From: Schleiferilactobacillus perolens DSM 12744
GTDB lineage: Bacteria; Bacillota; Bacilli; Lactobacillales; Lactobacillaceae
NCBI RefSeq assembly: GCF_001435585.1
Contig: NZ_AZEC01000004.1
Location: forward strand, 119,739-183,738
DNA length: 64,000 bases
Reading direction: 5' to 3'
Made by a program: the position numbers and the translations under genes. Each line of letters opens with the position of its first letter. Position 1 is the first letter of the stretch. This document shows, piece after piece, positions 36,308 through 45,900 of this stretch. The notes under the pieces were generated by a model. It was not told the DNA's origin. It ran no database searches and saw nothing but the letters and a program-made list of their open reading frames with translations.

Positions 36308-38536
36308 ATGCTGTGTGACAACTGTCATAAAAACGAAGCCACGATTCACCTGTATGCCAGCGTGAACGGTCAACGTAAAGAGATTAATCTTTGCCAAGAC
36401 TGCTACCAATTGCTGAAGAACGCACAGGCGGGTAATCGTGACGCCAGCCCGAATGATCCATTTGGGTTTAGCAGCTTAAACGATATTTTCTCAGCCATGA
36501 ATCCTGGCGCCCAAAACCAAGCGAACGAGAACTTCCAGCAACAACGTCCTCAAACTCAAGCCGGTGGCGGAGGCGGACGTCGTAATGGAGGCGGCTTGCT
36601 CGGCCAGTTCGGTGAAGATTTGACCGCTGAAGCTCGGGACGGCAAGATCGACCCGGTTATCGGTCGGGATAGAGAAATCTCCCGGGTGATCGAAATCCTG
36701 AACCGTCGGACGAAGAACAATCCTGTTCTGATTGGTGAAGCTGGGGTCGGTAAGACCGCCGTTGTGGAAGGATTAGCCCAAAAGATTGTGGATGGCGATG
36801 TGCCTGCGAAACTGCAAGGTAAACGGGTCATTCGCTTGGATGTCGTGTCCCTGGTTCAGGGTACCGGCATTCGGGGTCAATTCGAGCAACGGATGACGCA
36901 ATTAATGGAAGAATTAAAGAAAAATAAAGACATCATCCTGTTCATCGACGAGATTCACGAGATCGTTGGTGCCGGGAATGCTGAAGGCGGCATGGATGCG
37001 GGCAACGTATTGAAGCCTGCCCTTGCCCGAGGTGAATTACAATTGGTCGGCGCAACGACGACCGATGAATACCGGACGATCGAGAAGGACTCTGCACTGG
37101 CCCGCCGGCTACAACCGGTGCAAGTGGATGAACCCAGTGTGGATGAAACCATCAAGATTCTCCAGGGTATTCAGAAGCGGTATGAAGATTACCACCATGT
37201 CCACTATACGGATGAGGCCATCAAGGCTGCGGCGGAACTGTCTAATCGCTACATCCAAGATCGTTTCTTGCCGGATAAGGCCATTGATCTGTTGGATGAA
37301 TCCGGTTCGCGGAAGAATCTGACCTTGACCATCGTGGATCCTGAGACGATTCAAGAGAAGATCGACGCTGCGGAGAAGCAGAAACAGGCGGCCCTCAAGC
37401 AGGAAGACTACGAGAAGGCTGCGTATTACCGGGATCAAATCGACAAACTGAACGACATGAAGAAGAAGGACACTGTGGATCCGAAGAATGAACCGACAGT
37501 GACCGAGAAGGACATGGAACAGATTGTCGAAGAGAAGACCGGTATCCCAGTGGGCCAAATCAAAGATCAAGAACAGCATCAATTGGTTAATTTGGCGCCA
37601 GCTTTGGAGAAACACATCATTGGTCAAAATCATGCGGTCGAAGATGTGGCGCGGGCCATTCGTCGTAACCGAGTCGGCTTCAACAAGTCTGGCCGGCCAA
37701 TTGGTTCCTTCCTCTTTGTTGGTCTCACCGGGGTCGGCAAGACGGAATTGGCTAAGCAATTAGCCAAGCAGCTGTTTGGTTCTGAAGATTCGATGATTCG
37801 CTTTGACATGAGTGAGTACATGGAAAAATTCAGTGTCTCTAAATTGATCGGTTCACCTCCGGGTTACGTCGGTTATGAAGAGGCTGGTCAATTGACGGAG
37901 CAAGTTCGGCGTCATCCATATAGCTTGATTCTATTGGATGAAATCGAAAAAGCCCATCCTGATGTGATGCACATGTTCTTGCAGATTCTGGACGATGGCC
38001 GATTGACGGATAGTCAAGGCCGGACAGTCAGCTTCAAGGACACGATCATTATCATGACGTCCAATGCCGGTCAGGCTAATCAGGAAGCAAACGTTGGTTT
38101 TGGTGCCGAGGCAGCCGGCAAGACCCATTCTGTATTGGGTTCATTGAAGGATTACTTCCAACCAGAATTCTTGAATCGGTTTGACGGGATCATTGAGTTC
38201 AACTCATTGACCAAGGAAAACCTGATGAAGATTGTTTCTCTGATGATTGGCGATACGAACAGTATGATTGCGGATCAGGGATTGCACATTCATGTGACCG
38301 AACCAGTGAAGGAGAAGTTGGTGGACTTGGGCTACGATCCGAGCATGGGGGCGCGGCCGTTACGCCGGGTCATTCAAGAGCAGATTGAGGACAAGGTCGC
38401 TGACTACTACCTGGCTCATCCCCAGGCGAAGAACTTAGAAGCCCGAATGAGCGATGGCGAGATTGTCATTGGCGAAGCGGCAGAAGCTGCCGTCAGTGCC
38501 AAATCAGATGCTGCAAATAAGACGACTAAGAAGTAA
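36308..38536 (+). CDS. clpE: ATP-dependent Clp protease ATP-binding subunit ClpE
   Basis: 742 residues, the ClpE size. The N-terminal zinc finger C3/C6 and C29/C32 (CDNC ... CQDC) is diagnostic and replaces the long Clp N-domain. The first AAA+ module has GEAGVGKT at 143-150. A UVR-like coiled segment ([23 protein letters not shown]) follows, then a second AAA+ module with GLTGVGKT near 472 and a C-terminal D2-small domain. It unfolds substrates for ClpP. ATG 36308 follows AAAGGTGG; the frame upstream runs through the CIRCE promoter and is not coding. It is monocistronic. Confidence 0.96.
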   Translation: MLCDNCHKNEATIHLYASVNGQRKEINLCQDCYQLLKNAQAGNRDASPNDPFGFSSLNDIFSAMNPGAQNQANENFQQQRPQTQAGGGGGRRNGGGLLGQFGEDLTAEARDGKIDPVIGRDREISRVIEILNRRTKNNPVLIGEAGVGKTAVVEGLAQKIVDGDVPAKLQGKRVIRLDVVSLVQGTGIRGQFEQRMTQLMEELKKNKDIILFIDEIHEIVGAGNAEGGMDAGNVLKPALARGELQLVGATTTDEYRTIEKDSALARRLQPVQVDEPSVDETIKILQGIQKRYEDYHHVHYTDEAIKAAAELSNRYIQDRFLPDKAIDLLDESGSRKNLTLTIVDPETIQEKIDAAEKQKQAALKQEDYEKAAYYRDQIDKLNDMKKKDTVDPKNEPTVTEKDMEQIVEEKTGIPVGQIKDQEQHQLVNLAPALEKHIIGQNHAVEDVARAIRRNRVGFNKSGRPIGSFLFVGLTGVGKTELAKQLAKQLFGSEDSMIRFDMSEYMEKFSVSKLIGSPPGYVGYEEAGQLTEQVRRHPYSLILLDEIEKAHPDVMHMFLQILDDGRLTDSQGRTVSFKDTIIIMTSNAGQANQEANVGFGAEAAGKTHSVLGSLKDYFQPEFLNRFDGIIEFNSLTKENLMKIVSLMIGDTNSMIADQGLHIHVTEPVKEKLVDLGYDPSMGARPLRRVIQEQIEDKVADYYLAHPQAKNLEARMSDGEIVIGEAAEAAVSAKSDAANKTTKK

Positions 38537-38549
38537 TTAAGAGATTGTG

Positions 38550-38589
38550 AAAAAGCACTGTCTGGATAATATCTGGGCAGTGCTTTTTT
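38550..38589 (+). terminator. Terminator after clpE
   Basis: AAAGCACTGTC pairs with GGGCAGTGCTTT, then six T. Confidence 0.9.
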
Positions 38590-38717
38590 GGGTATCAAGC
38601 AGAGTACCCTGGTTATCTTTTGGAACCCAGACTTAATATCTGCTTTCTGGTTCCAACTGACGCGTTTTTCCTCTATAATGGATTTGTGAATGGAGTTCTT
38701 GATAGGGGTGGAAAAAC

Positions 38718-39017
38718 ATGCGTCTCATAGATATTACCAATAGCTATTCCCATTTGGTCGCGCAGCAACTGTCGGCCACCGATGCGCAGTTCGTCAAGGT
38801 GTACTCGTTGGGACCGACAACGGTGGTGTACACCCAAGCACCATCACACCAGGAAATTCTATTGACGAATGAGCGTCGGAACATCTTGGATGCGGAAATT
38901 GATTACGTGCTAGATAAGTTATGCAAGGCCAAGCAAGGTGAAGTTGACCTGGTCCGCGGTCATCATTTAGCAGAAATTTCCGTCCCCATGGACATGCGTC
39001 GTACGCAGATTCTGTAG
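38718..39017 (+). CDS. DUF1827 family protein
   Basis: 99 residues, starting at ATG 38718 after GATAGGGGTGG. The sequence MRLIDITNSYSHLVAQQLSATDAQFVKVYSLGPTTVVYT... and the NERRNILDAEIDYVLDKL segment fit DUF1827, a small lactobacillar family commonly found just after clpE. It is probably cytoplasmic with mixed alpha/beta character. The role is unknown; the conserved neighbourhood hints at a link to protein quality control, but this is inference. Confidence 0.8.
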   Translation: MRLIDITNSYSHLVAQQLSATDAQFVKVYSLGPTTVVYTQAPSHQEILLTNERRNILDAEIDYVLDKLCKAKQGEVDLVRGHHLAEISVPMDMRRTQIL

Positions 39018-39092
39018 TCTTTAGCCAAATCAGTTTTACCGAAGCGGCGCGGCCTGAAAGAGGCAGCGCCGCTTTAGTCGAAGGGAGAAACC

Positions 39093-40028
39093 ATGGAGCA
39101 GCCCAAGCAATCGTCATCATTATCGACGGGGTCCGCCGCTTCCCAATTAAGTGCGGCGCCGGTACGCATTCGCGTGCGCTATTTAGACGTGCTAGGCCAT
39201 GCTCTGTTGGCGGATACCCAGGTGAGTGGTATTTTGCACCGAAAAATTGCGCTGCCTTGGCGGGTTATTCGCGGTTATCGCTTGATTCGGGTGGAAAATT
39301 ATACGGAAACCTTCCGCCCCGTACCAGATGGCATCCAGATGATTTATAGTGCCCAGAAGGCCGCGCCAGTCGTGGTTTATCACCGCAATGCGGAGGGCAA
39401 TTTATTGGTGCCGCCGCAATATGTGTCTGGTGAGCTGAACGATGCCTATCACTTACGACCTTTGCCCAATAATCCGTTCCCTATTTTGCGCGCCCCCACC
39501 GAAAGTGCCGGCGTGTTCACGACGAAGGGCAAAGTCGCCCAATATATATACGACACGCTCCAGGTCTTGGCCTTACCGGTGAATCAGGAACTGTTTTGTA
39601 AGGTGCTGACGCCTGTTCATCCGTACCGGGCACCGGTGGCCAATCAGCCATTGGCGAAGGCACTACCGGCCGCGTCAACATGGCCCATTTATCGGGCAGT
39701 GATGGATCGTTTCAACCGCGAACAATGGTTTGATATCGGCGGCGGGGTGTGGTTAAAACGGACCGCTCAACTGCAATTGTTGCAACGGCCCCGGGCAGTC
39801 GCTGGACCGCGTACGACATCTTTTGTGCATCGCGCCGAAGTGGTCAGTCACCGCAGCAGTGCTGTGCCCCTGTATCGTTTTCCACAATTTGCCCAGCCGG
39901 TACGGACTCTCACATCCGGGACAGTTGTGCAGACTAAGGGCGTCTTGGCCGACGATAAGGGTTACCAATGGATCGAGTTAACCGACCATCTGTTTATCTC
40001 CCGACTAGATCTTTTGATTATCGACTAG
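39093..40028 (+). CDS. MucBP-like domain protein without signal peptide
   Basis: 311 residues. Residues about 23-100 (VRIRVRYLDVLGHALLADTQVSGILHRKIALPWRVIRGYRLIRVENYTETF..QMIYSA) follow the MucBP pattern (V-Y-D--G--L------G-----Y------GY-L--------VYIY), and a second weaker unit may follow at about 103-130. The rest is basic, with an SH3-like end (VQTKGVLADDKGYQWIELTDHLFISRLDLL). There is no signal peptide, LPXTG or TM segment, which is odd because MucBP domains are normally on the cell surface. RBS GAAGGGAG is at 39080. It ends at a strong terminator. Confidence 0.7.
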   Translation: MEQPKQSSSLSTGSAASQLSAAPVRIRVRYLDVLGHALLADTQVSGILHRKIALPWRVIRGYRLIRVENYTETFRPVPDGIQMIYSAQKAAPVVVYHRNAEGNLLVPPQYVSGELNDAYHLRPLPNNPFPILRAPTESAGVFTTKGKVAQYIYDTLQVLALPVNQELFCKVLTPVHPYRAPVANQPLAKALPAASTWPIYRAVMDRFNREQWFDIGGGVWLKRTAQLQLLQRPRAVAGPRTTSFVHRAEVVSHRSSAVPLYRFPQFAQPVRTLTSGTVVQTKGVLADDKGYQWIELTDHLFISRLDLLIID

Positions 40029-40060
40029 CAATTTAACCAGATACGTTATTTTTCCCACAA

Positions 40061-40106
40061 AATTCCGCCGCTCAATGCGTATATATTGAGTGGCGGAATT
40101 TTTTTA
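40061..40106 (+). terminator. Terminator after the MucBP-like gene
   Basis: AATTCCGCCGCTCAAT (40061-40076) pairs with ATTGAGTGGCGGAATT (40085-40100), then a T run. Confidence 0.92.
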
Positions 40107-40195
40107 TCAAAAAACGTCGCTTTTTCGCGTTGGTTTTGATACGCTATGGTTAGCTTATGAAAACGATAAGGATATACAGAAAAGAGGTTGACAAG

Positions 40196-41685
40196 ATGCC
40201 CTCCGTTGCTGATTTATTTTTAGACAAAACTGCAAATGACAAGCTGCATCTCTACACGGCGCTGCACAACGGTACCCCCGGGACGTATTCGTACCGCACA
40301 GTGGACGCCACCTTTACCGAATATGGATTAACCCGGGCCCGGTCACTGTTGGGCCAGATTGATCTGGATCTCGCTGAGATCATGCCAGAGATGCCGCGCT
40401 TTATGGATGACCAAGGCGATGTCCAAATCGATGATCGCTTGCCCGCCCGGAAGTTTACTTTCAGTATTTAGTCACCACTAGTCTGGCCATGCAGGCAATG
40501 GGCTATATGCTGCACCATCCCGAGGGCACCATTCAAACCTTTGGTAAAACTGTGTTCTTATCCCCCATGACCGTGATTCGGCGGTTGAAACCCCTGGCCG
40601 ATTATCTGGCCGCCCAATATGGCATTCGGATCAATATGCGCCAATTGGATTTCGTGGGCTCGGAACCGTTGATTCGATACATGATTTATAATTTATTGGT
40701 GGATATTGGCTTGTGTACAGCAGACGAATACAGTGATCGGTATCCGGAGCTAGTACCGTTGGTAGATCAACTAGCTGGTTACCTCAATCCTTACGCCGGT
40801 CCAATTGTGATTCGGGAACGCCTGTTGACGGTGTTGGGCGTGGGCTGGGAACGGGCGGAGCAGGGTTTTGCTGTGACGGACACGACGATTCCGGATTTAT
40901 GGTTTGATTTACCAGAAAAGGATATTTTGGCCGACATATTGGCTCAGAAACAGCTGCTCCACGCCGATGCCGAATTGGCTTTTGCTGCTTTTGCGGTATT
41001 TTCTGGACCAGTGGTATTGTCCGTCAAGGATAAACTGTATCATTTTGTTGCCGACCGGCTCACCAAAGAAAGTGATCGTCTGGCCGGTTTAACGGATGAG
41101 CTGGCGGCGGCACTGGTGGCTGAGATGGGCAGTGAGCCATGTGATGAGCAGTGGTCTGTCTTGTTAGTGAACACCTACTTGATCTTGATGCCAATCTTCT
41201 ACTTTCAACAATCTCTGCCGGTGTTGTTCCCATTAATTCGCACCCAACTGGTCCCGAATAATCGTCATTACCAGGATTTGCGCCGCTGCATGCGGGTCTT
41301 TTGGGAAAAAGTCGCGCGTCGGAAAGACTGTTACTGGCTGCACCGGGTCCTTGACCAGATCACCAATTTGCTGACGTATCTGTTTTGGCGGGCGTATCGG
41401 GAACAGTTCACCCAGCACCATTTGCGCGTGAGTTTGCGGATGGGCTTGAGCTATCACTTGCAACAGCCAGTGCGCTCATTGCTTGCCCATATTCCGTTCG
41501 TGGATATGGTGCCATATTCGCCCAGTGCCCCGCCGGATCTGCTGATTGTATCTGCCCCGCGGTATGTACCCAAGAACTGGCATCGCCCGGTGTATCACTT
41601 TGGTTTGGCGTCGTGTTCCGATGACACGCAACAACTGCATGAGCTGCTGAGTCAGGCTTATACTGAAAAAAATGCAGTGGATTAG
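40196..41685 (+). pseudogene. Mga-family transcriptional regulator, frameshifted
   Basis: Two open frames are needed. The first (ATG 40196 after AGAGGTTG, to the TAG ending at 40471) encodes the N-terminal winged helix (FLDKTANDKLHLYTALHN..., 91 residues). The second frame, one base back, reads VYFQYLVTTSLAMQAMGYMLHH across the stop of the first and continues to 41685. It contains the Mga HTH (GKTVFLSPMTVIRRLKPLADYLAAQYGI) and the PRD-like and EIIB-like C-terminal half. Joined, the length (about 500 residues) is right for Mga/AtxA-type regulators. A one-base deletion near 40450-40470 explains the break; a sequencing error is possible. Such regulators respond to PTS phosphorylation. Confidence 0.75.
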
Positions 41686-41699
41686 CTCCGCCCACATTG

Positions 41700-41755
41700 C
41701 AAAAAAAGCCACCTTTGCTAGACTGAAAATAATTCAGTCAGCGAGGTGGTTTTTT
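41700..41755 (+). terminator. Terminator-like hairpin overlapping the azlC start
   Basis: The arms AAAAAAGCCACCT and GACTGAA pair with TTCAGTC and AGGTGGTTTTTT, with small bulges. It ends the upstream Mga gene. The right arm also contains the only SD (GAGGTGG, 41743-41749) for azlC, and its T run runs into the TTG start codon. Confidence 0.75.
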
Positions 41756-42461
41756 GGACGAGCAATTAACGTGGCGCAGCGGCTTCCGCGATGTGCTGCC
41801 CACGGTATTCGGGTATATTGGCATCGGCATGGCTTTTGGCATCATTGCCAATACGAGCCATTTCACGGTGTTGGCGGCATTATTGATGTCGCTGATTGTG
41901 TATGCAGGGTCGGCCCAATTCGTGATCGTGTCTATGCTGGCCGCACATTCACCGATTGGCGCAATTGTGGTGTCCACTGCGCTGATCAATGCCCGCATGG
42001 GACTCATGAGTATGACCGTGGCCCCATTATTACAAGGGGAGAACATGGTGCAAAACGTGTTGGCAGGGACATTGCTAACGGATGAAACCTTTGCGCTCAC
42101 CATGAATAAATTGAACCACACCGGTCACCAGCTGCATTCCAGCTGGTTGCATGCCGCCAATATCGGTGCTTATTCCGTCTGGGCGGCCGCCACCGTGCTG
42201 GGCGCCATGGTCGGCCAGATGATTCCTGATCCAGACGTATTGGGCCTAGACTTCGCCGTCGTGGCCATGTTTATTGGTTTGCTATACCTGCAAATCATTA
42301 CGGATAAAAGCGATCCCCGTCGGCGCCAAGTGGGTATTGCCGTCTTTGTGGCAATTTGCATGGTCCTGATGATGCGATTCATGCCCGGCAATCTGGCAAT
42401 TCTAGCGGCCACCGTGCTGGGGTGCTTATTTGGAATGGGGGTGCGCCGATTTGACCACTAA
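41754..42461 (+). CDS. azlC: Branched-chain amino acid exporter large subunit AzlC
   Basis: 235 residues, AzlC family. RSGFRDVLPTVFGYIGIGMAFGIIA at 9-33, then VYAGSAQFVIVSML and ALINARMGLMSM are typical. It has about seven to eight TM helices. It works with AzlD in exporting branched-chain amino acids or analogues such as azaleucine. No ATG exists near the N-terminus. The start is TTG 41754, with its SD buried in the terminator-like stem 41700-41755. It overlaps azlD at the 3' end. Confidence 0.9.
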   Translation: MDEQLTWRSGFRDVLPTVFGYIGIGMAFGIIANTSHFTVLAALLMSLIVYAGSAQFVIVSMLAAHSPIGAIVVSTALINARMGLMSMTVAPLLQGENMVQNVLAGTLLTDETFALTMNKLNHTGHQLHSSWLHAANIGAYSVWAAATVLGAMVGQMIPDPDVLGLDFAVVAMFIGLLYLQIITDKSDPRRRQVGIAVFVAICMVLMMRFMPGNLAILAATVLGCLFGMGVRRFDH

Positions 42462-42777
42462 AGTCTTTATCACAATTTTACTAGCCGGCTTGGTCACGTG
42501 GCTGATTCGTGTCGTGCCGTTTGTTTTAGTGAAACGCTTTAAATTACCCGCATGGCTGATTGATTTTCTAAGCTTTGTCCCCGTGGCGATCCTCACAGCA
42601 ATCTTTGTCGAAAGCTTACTGATTTATCGCCCCGGACAATGGCCGGGTATTAACATCGGTAATTTATTGGCCTCCGTGCCGACATTTGTGGCTGCAATTA
42701 TTTCCAAGAACTTGCTACTAATTGTAATTGTCGGCGTAATTTCCATGGCTGTGGTCCGTTTGCTTGGTTGGGCTTAA
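42451..42777 (+). CDS. azlD: Branched-chain amino acid exporter small subunit AzlD
   Basis: 108 residues from TTG 42451 (MTTKVFITILLAGLVTWLIRVVPF), 8 bases after GGGGGTG. ATG 42430 would add seven residues and is less likely. It has four TM helices, with the AzlD pattern TWLIRVVPFVLV...FVPVAILTAIFVES and FVAAIISKNLLLIVIVGVISM. It overlaps azlC by 11 bases, so translation is coupled. No terminator is evident afterwards; the R1 repeat follows. Confidence 0.9.
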   Translation: MTTKVFITILLAGLVTWLIRVVPFVLVKRFKLPAWLIDFLSFVPVAILTAIFVESLLIYRPGQWPGINIGNLLASVPTFVAAIISKNLLLIVIVGVISMAVVRLLGWA

Positions 42778-42825
42778 ATCCTTTTTTAGAATGGATTAGC
42801 GACAAACAAGTATTAATCAGGATAT

Positions 42826-43000
42826 AGTGCCAATGCGGAGCAATCGGAGGTGGCAGGGGGCTCAGCTGTGGAAACCACACCGCGGCGCACTTTGCCGCGG
42901 ATGTGGTTAGGCGTCTTGAAGACCGCGCACTTTGCGGGCTTCAAGCGCCGTCACAGCGTTCCAGCCCCTTGCCACCGGAGATTGCGCAGCATTGTCACGG
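42826..43000 (+). repeat. Structured repeat R1, copy 3
   Basis: A complete copy in the azlD-copY gap. The closing arms AGTGCCAA...GCAATC pair with GATTGCGC...GTCAC. The second stem is GGTGGCAGGGGGCT with AGCCCCTTGCCACC (one G-T pair). Hairpin one is CCACACCGCGGC / GCCGCGGATGTGG. Hairpin two is GGCGTCTTGAAG / CTTCAAGCGCC. Beyond it, 43001-43044 holds nothing recognisable before the cop boxes. Confidence 0.85.
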
Positions 43001-43044
43001 CTTACGACACAAATTTTTGCCCGGACCACTTGCATTTTTAAGTT

Positions 43045-43085
43045 TACAGTTGTAGACTAATAACCGTAGAGAGTTTACAGACGTA
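43045..43085 (+). promoter_or_regulatory. CopY operator (two cop boxes)
   Basis: TACAGTTGTA (43045-43054) is a perfect cop box TACA-NN-TGTA. A second, TACAGACGTA (43076-43085), differs at one base. They flank the region where the copYB promoter must lie, 21 bases before the copY start. CopY should bind both and release on copper. Confidence 0.85.
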
Positions 43086-43105
43086 AACAAGAGAGGAATG
43101 AGCAC

Positions 43106-43570
43106 ATGATCGACGAACAACAGGTCGCCATCACAGATTCAGAGTGGGACTTAATGCGGGCCGTCTGGACCTTGAAGCGGGTGACCAGCCGCCAACTCAT
43201 TGAGATTATGGAAACCGAGCGCCAATGGGCACCCTCGACGACAAAGACAATGCTGCGCCGCTTGATCAAGAAGAACGCCATTAGCCAAGTCGGTGACACC
43301 CGGCCTTTCGACTATGTCCCAGCCGTTCGGGAGCAACAATCCATGGACGCCGCCGCTGTTCGGTTATTCGACTCGATGTGTGCCATGCGGACGGGCAGTG
43401 CCGTGGCGGCGGTGATCCAAAGCCGTGAATTATCCCAAGACGACATCGCTAACTTACAACAAATTTTAGCAGAGAAAATGAAAACAGCGCCAAAGACAGT
43501 GGCGTGCAACTGCTTGCCCGATGGCAACTGCATGAATATGAACGAAGGAGACGAGCATATTGGCCAATAA
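43106..43570 (+). CDS. copY: CopY/TcrY family copper transport repressor
   Basis: 154 residues. It has a BlaI/MecI-type winged helix (ITDSEWDLMRAVWTLKRVTSRQLIEIM...WAPSTTKTMLRRLIKKNAI, about 10-60), a helical dimer region, and a C-terminal metal site C134-x-C136-x5-C142. The classical CopY end is CxCx4-5CxC, so the fourth cysteine is missing here. SD AGAGAGGAATG precedes ATG 43106. It regulates itself and the ATPase through the cop boxes. It overlaps copB by 11 bases. Confidence 0.9.
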   Translation: MIDEQQVAITDSEWDLMRAVWTLKRVTSRQLIEIMETERQWAPSTTKTMLRRLIKKNAISQVGDTRPFDYVPAVREQQSMDAAAVRLFDSMCAMRTGSAVAAVIQSRELSQDDIANLQQILAEKMKTAPKTVACNCLPDGNCMNMNEGDEHIGQ

Positions 43571-45752
43571 CGAAATGAAGATGCACGGGAAGAACACCAT
43601 GCCCATGAAGCATGATGATATGCCGGGTATGAATCATGACGATATGGCAGGCATGGATCACGGAAAAATGAACCACGACGATATGGCGGGGATGGACCAT
43701 CATGATATGGCAAATATGGACGACCACAGCCACATGGATATGGACGACATGGGCGGCAGCGACATGATGATGCATGGTGGTCAAATGATGCACATGGGCA
43801 ACCTGAAGCAGAAGTTTTGGGTGTCGTTGATCCTTTCGCTCCCAGTTTTGCTGCTGGCGCCGATCATGGGCTTGAACCGGCCTGCATTTGAATTTGGCAA
43901 CAGCATCCAAGCGTGGATCGTTGTGCTGTTCGACACCATCCTGTTCTTTTACGGCGGGGCTGTTTTCCTAAAGGGCGCCAAGGCAGAATTGCAGAGCAAA
44001 GAACCCGCGATGATGACCCTGATTGCCATGGGTATCACCGTATCATATGTGTATAGTCTATATGCCTTTGTTGCAAATAATTTCTTGCATCCGGCTACCA
44101 TGGTCATGGACTTCTCCTTTGAACTCGCCACATTGATTTTGATCATGTTGCTGGGCCACTGGATCGAAATGAACGCCGTGATGGGGGCCGGCGACGCGTT
44201 GCAGAAGATGGCGGCGCTGCTGCCTAAGACCGCCCACCGCTTAACGGCGGATGGCCGGACCGAAGATGTGCCAGTCAGTCAATTGCAAGTCGGTGAATCG
44301 TTCCAAGTGCGGGCCGGGGAGAGTATTCCGGCCGACGGGCAAGTCACTGACGGCACCTCCACCGTGAACGAATCCCTGGTCACTGGTGAATCTGCGGCAG
44401 TGGCTAAAAAGACTGGCGACAAAGTGATTGGCGGGGCCACGAATAATGATGGCACACTTACTGTGGCCATCACCGGGACCGGGAAATCTGGTTACCTTTC
44501 GCAAGTGATGCAGTTAGTCCAAAGTGCGCAGCAATCCAAGTCGAACGCAGAAAGCAGAGCCGATACTGTGGCCAAATATCTGTTCTACGCCGCTCTAGTG
44601 ATTGGCTTGATTGCCTTCTTCGCTTGGCTGCCACAGGGGCTGGACGTCGCCTTCGCGCGGATGGTCACCGTCTTTATCATTGCCTGCCCCCACGCATTGG
44701 GGCTAGCTATTCCGTTGGTTGTGGCGCGTTCCACAGCGATCGGTGCGCAAAACGGATTGCTGATCCGTAATCGCCAAGCCATTGAAGCCAGCACCCAGAT
44801 CAGTCATGTCTTATTGGATAAAACAGGGACTTTGACTGCGGGTAAGTTTACGGTCAATGCATTAGTGCCGACAAATGCCACGGATGAAAAAACGCTATTG
44901 GCGCGTTTGGCTGCACTAGAGAGCAGTTCGACCCACCCGTTGGCCCAAGCTATTGTGGGTACGGCTAAGCGGCAAAATGTGGCGTATCAACCAGCGACAG
45001 ATACCCAAAACCTGCCGGGGGTCGGCATCAAGGGCAACATTGATGGCACCCAATACACCATCGTGAATGCCAAATACTTAACCGCTCATCAAATTGCTTT
45101 TGATGAAAAATCAGCCAATGAATGGGCCAGCAAGGGCAATTCCGTCAGCTTCCTGCTCCAAGACAATACCGTCCAAGGCATGGTGGCAGAAGGTGATACG
45201 ATCAAGCCCGGTGCGAAGGAATTGATTAGCGGGTTGCAGCAGCGGGGGATCACCCCAGTCATGTTGACGGGTGATAATCCGCAAGCAGCGAAGCATGTGG
45301 CCGATTTGTTGGGGTTAACCCAATTCCATGCGAGCCTTTTGCCGGATGACAAGCAAAAGATGGTCGCGCAGTATCAAAAAGAAGGTCATCACGTCATCAT
45401 GGTGGGCGATGGGGTCAACGATGCACCGAGCTTGGCCCAAGCCGATATCGGGGTGGCCATTGGTGCCGGTACCGATGTGGCGATTGATTCTGCCGATGTG
45501 GTACTCGTGAAGTCTGATCCCCACGATATTCTTCACTTCTTGGATTTAGCCAAAATCACCAACCGTAAAATGACCCAGAACTTGTGGTGGGGGGCTGGCT
45601 ACAACATTCTCGCCATTCCTCTAGCCGCGGGGATTCTCGCATTTGCGGGCATCATCCTGGATCCAGCCGTGGGGGCGATCCTGATGTCCTTATCCACTGT
45701 CATTGTGGCCGTGAATGCCATGGGGCTGAAAGCATCTAAGATTGCCGCATAA
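43560..45752 (+). CDS. copB: Copper-translocating P-type ATPase CopB
   Basis: 730 residues. TTG 43560 is the start, 9 bases after AAGGAG. The N-terminus to about residue 80 is extremely rich in Met, His and Asp (MKHDDMPGMNHDDMAGMDHGKM...), a copper-binding tail. There are eight TM helices, with the transport motif CPHALGLAIP (C376) of the P1B-3 CPH class, phosphorylation site DKTGTLT (D420), TGE in SLVTGESAA, HP in STHPLA, and GDGVNDAPSL. It should export Cu(I)/Cu(II) or silver. It is the second gene of copYB. Confidence 0.95.
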   Translation: MANNEMKMHGKNTMPMKHDDMPGMNHDDMAGMDHGKMNHDDMAGMDHHDMANMDDHSHMDMDDMGGSDMMMHGGQMMHMGNLKQKFWVSLILSLPVLLLAPIMGLNRPAFEFGNSIQAWIVVLFDTILFFYGGAVFLKGAKAELQSKEPAMMTLIAMGITVSYVYSLYAFVANNFLHPATMVMDFSFELATLILIMLLGHWIEMNAVMGAGDALQKMAALLPKTAHRLTADGRTEDVPVSQLQVGESFQVRAGESIPADGQVTDGTSTVNESLVTGESAAVAKKTGDKVIGGATNNDGTLTVAITGTGKSGYLSQVMQLVQSAQQSKSNAESRADTVAKYLFYAALVIGLIAFFAWLPQGLDVAFARMVTVFIIACPHALGLAIPLVVARSTAIGAQNGLLIRNRQAIEASTQISHVLLDKTGTLTAGKFTVNALVPTNATDEKTLLARLAALESSSTHPLAQAIVGTAKRQNVAYQPATDTQNLPGVGIKGNIDGTQYTIVNAKYLTAHQIAFDEKSANEWASKGNSVSFLLQDNTVQGMVAEGDTIKPGAKELISGLQQRGITPVMLTGDNPQAAKHVADLLGLTQFHASLLPDDKQKMVAQYQKEGHHVIMVGDGVNDAPSLAQADIGVAIGAGTDVAIDSADVVLVKSDPHDILHFLDLAKITNRKMTQNLWWGAGYNILAIPLAAGILAFAGIILDPAVGAILMSLSTVIVAVNAMGLKASKIAA

Positions 45753-45763
45753 TTGAATTGAGC

Positions 45764-45803
45764 AAAAATCGGTTGTCGGAAATTTGTCCGGCAACCGATT
45801 TTT
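45764..45803 (+). terminator. Terminator after copB
   Basis: AAAATCGGTTG and CGGA pair with TCCG and CAACCGATTTTT, ending in T. Confidence 0.92.
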
Positions 45804-45900
45804 CTGAAAAAAAGAGATAATCTTCTCCGTTATTGCACACGCACGGCTTTCTCGGTAGGATATACTTATGTTGAGATAATCGAGAAAGCAGAGGGACAAC

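Noticed and set aside
43560..43790. Repetitive Met/His/Asp-coding DNA considered as a tandem-repeat or CRISPR-like array
   Set aside because: It is in frame and encodes the metal-binding N-terminus of CopB; the repeat unit is irregular at DNA level.
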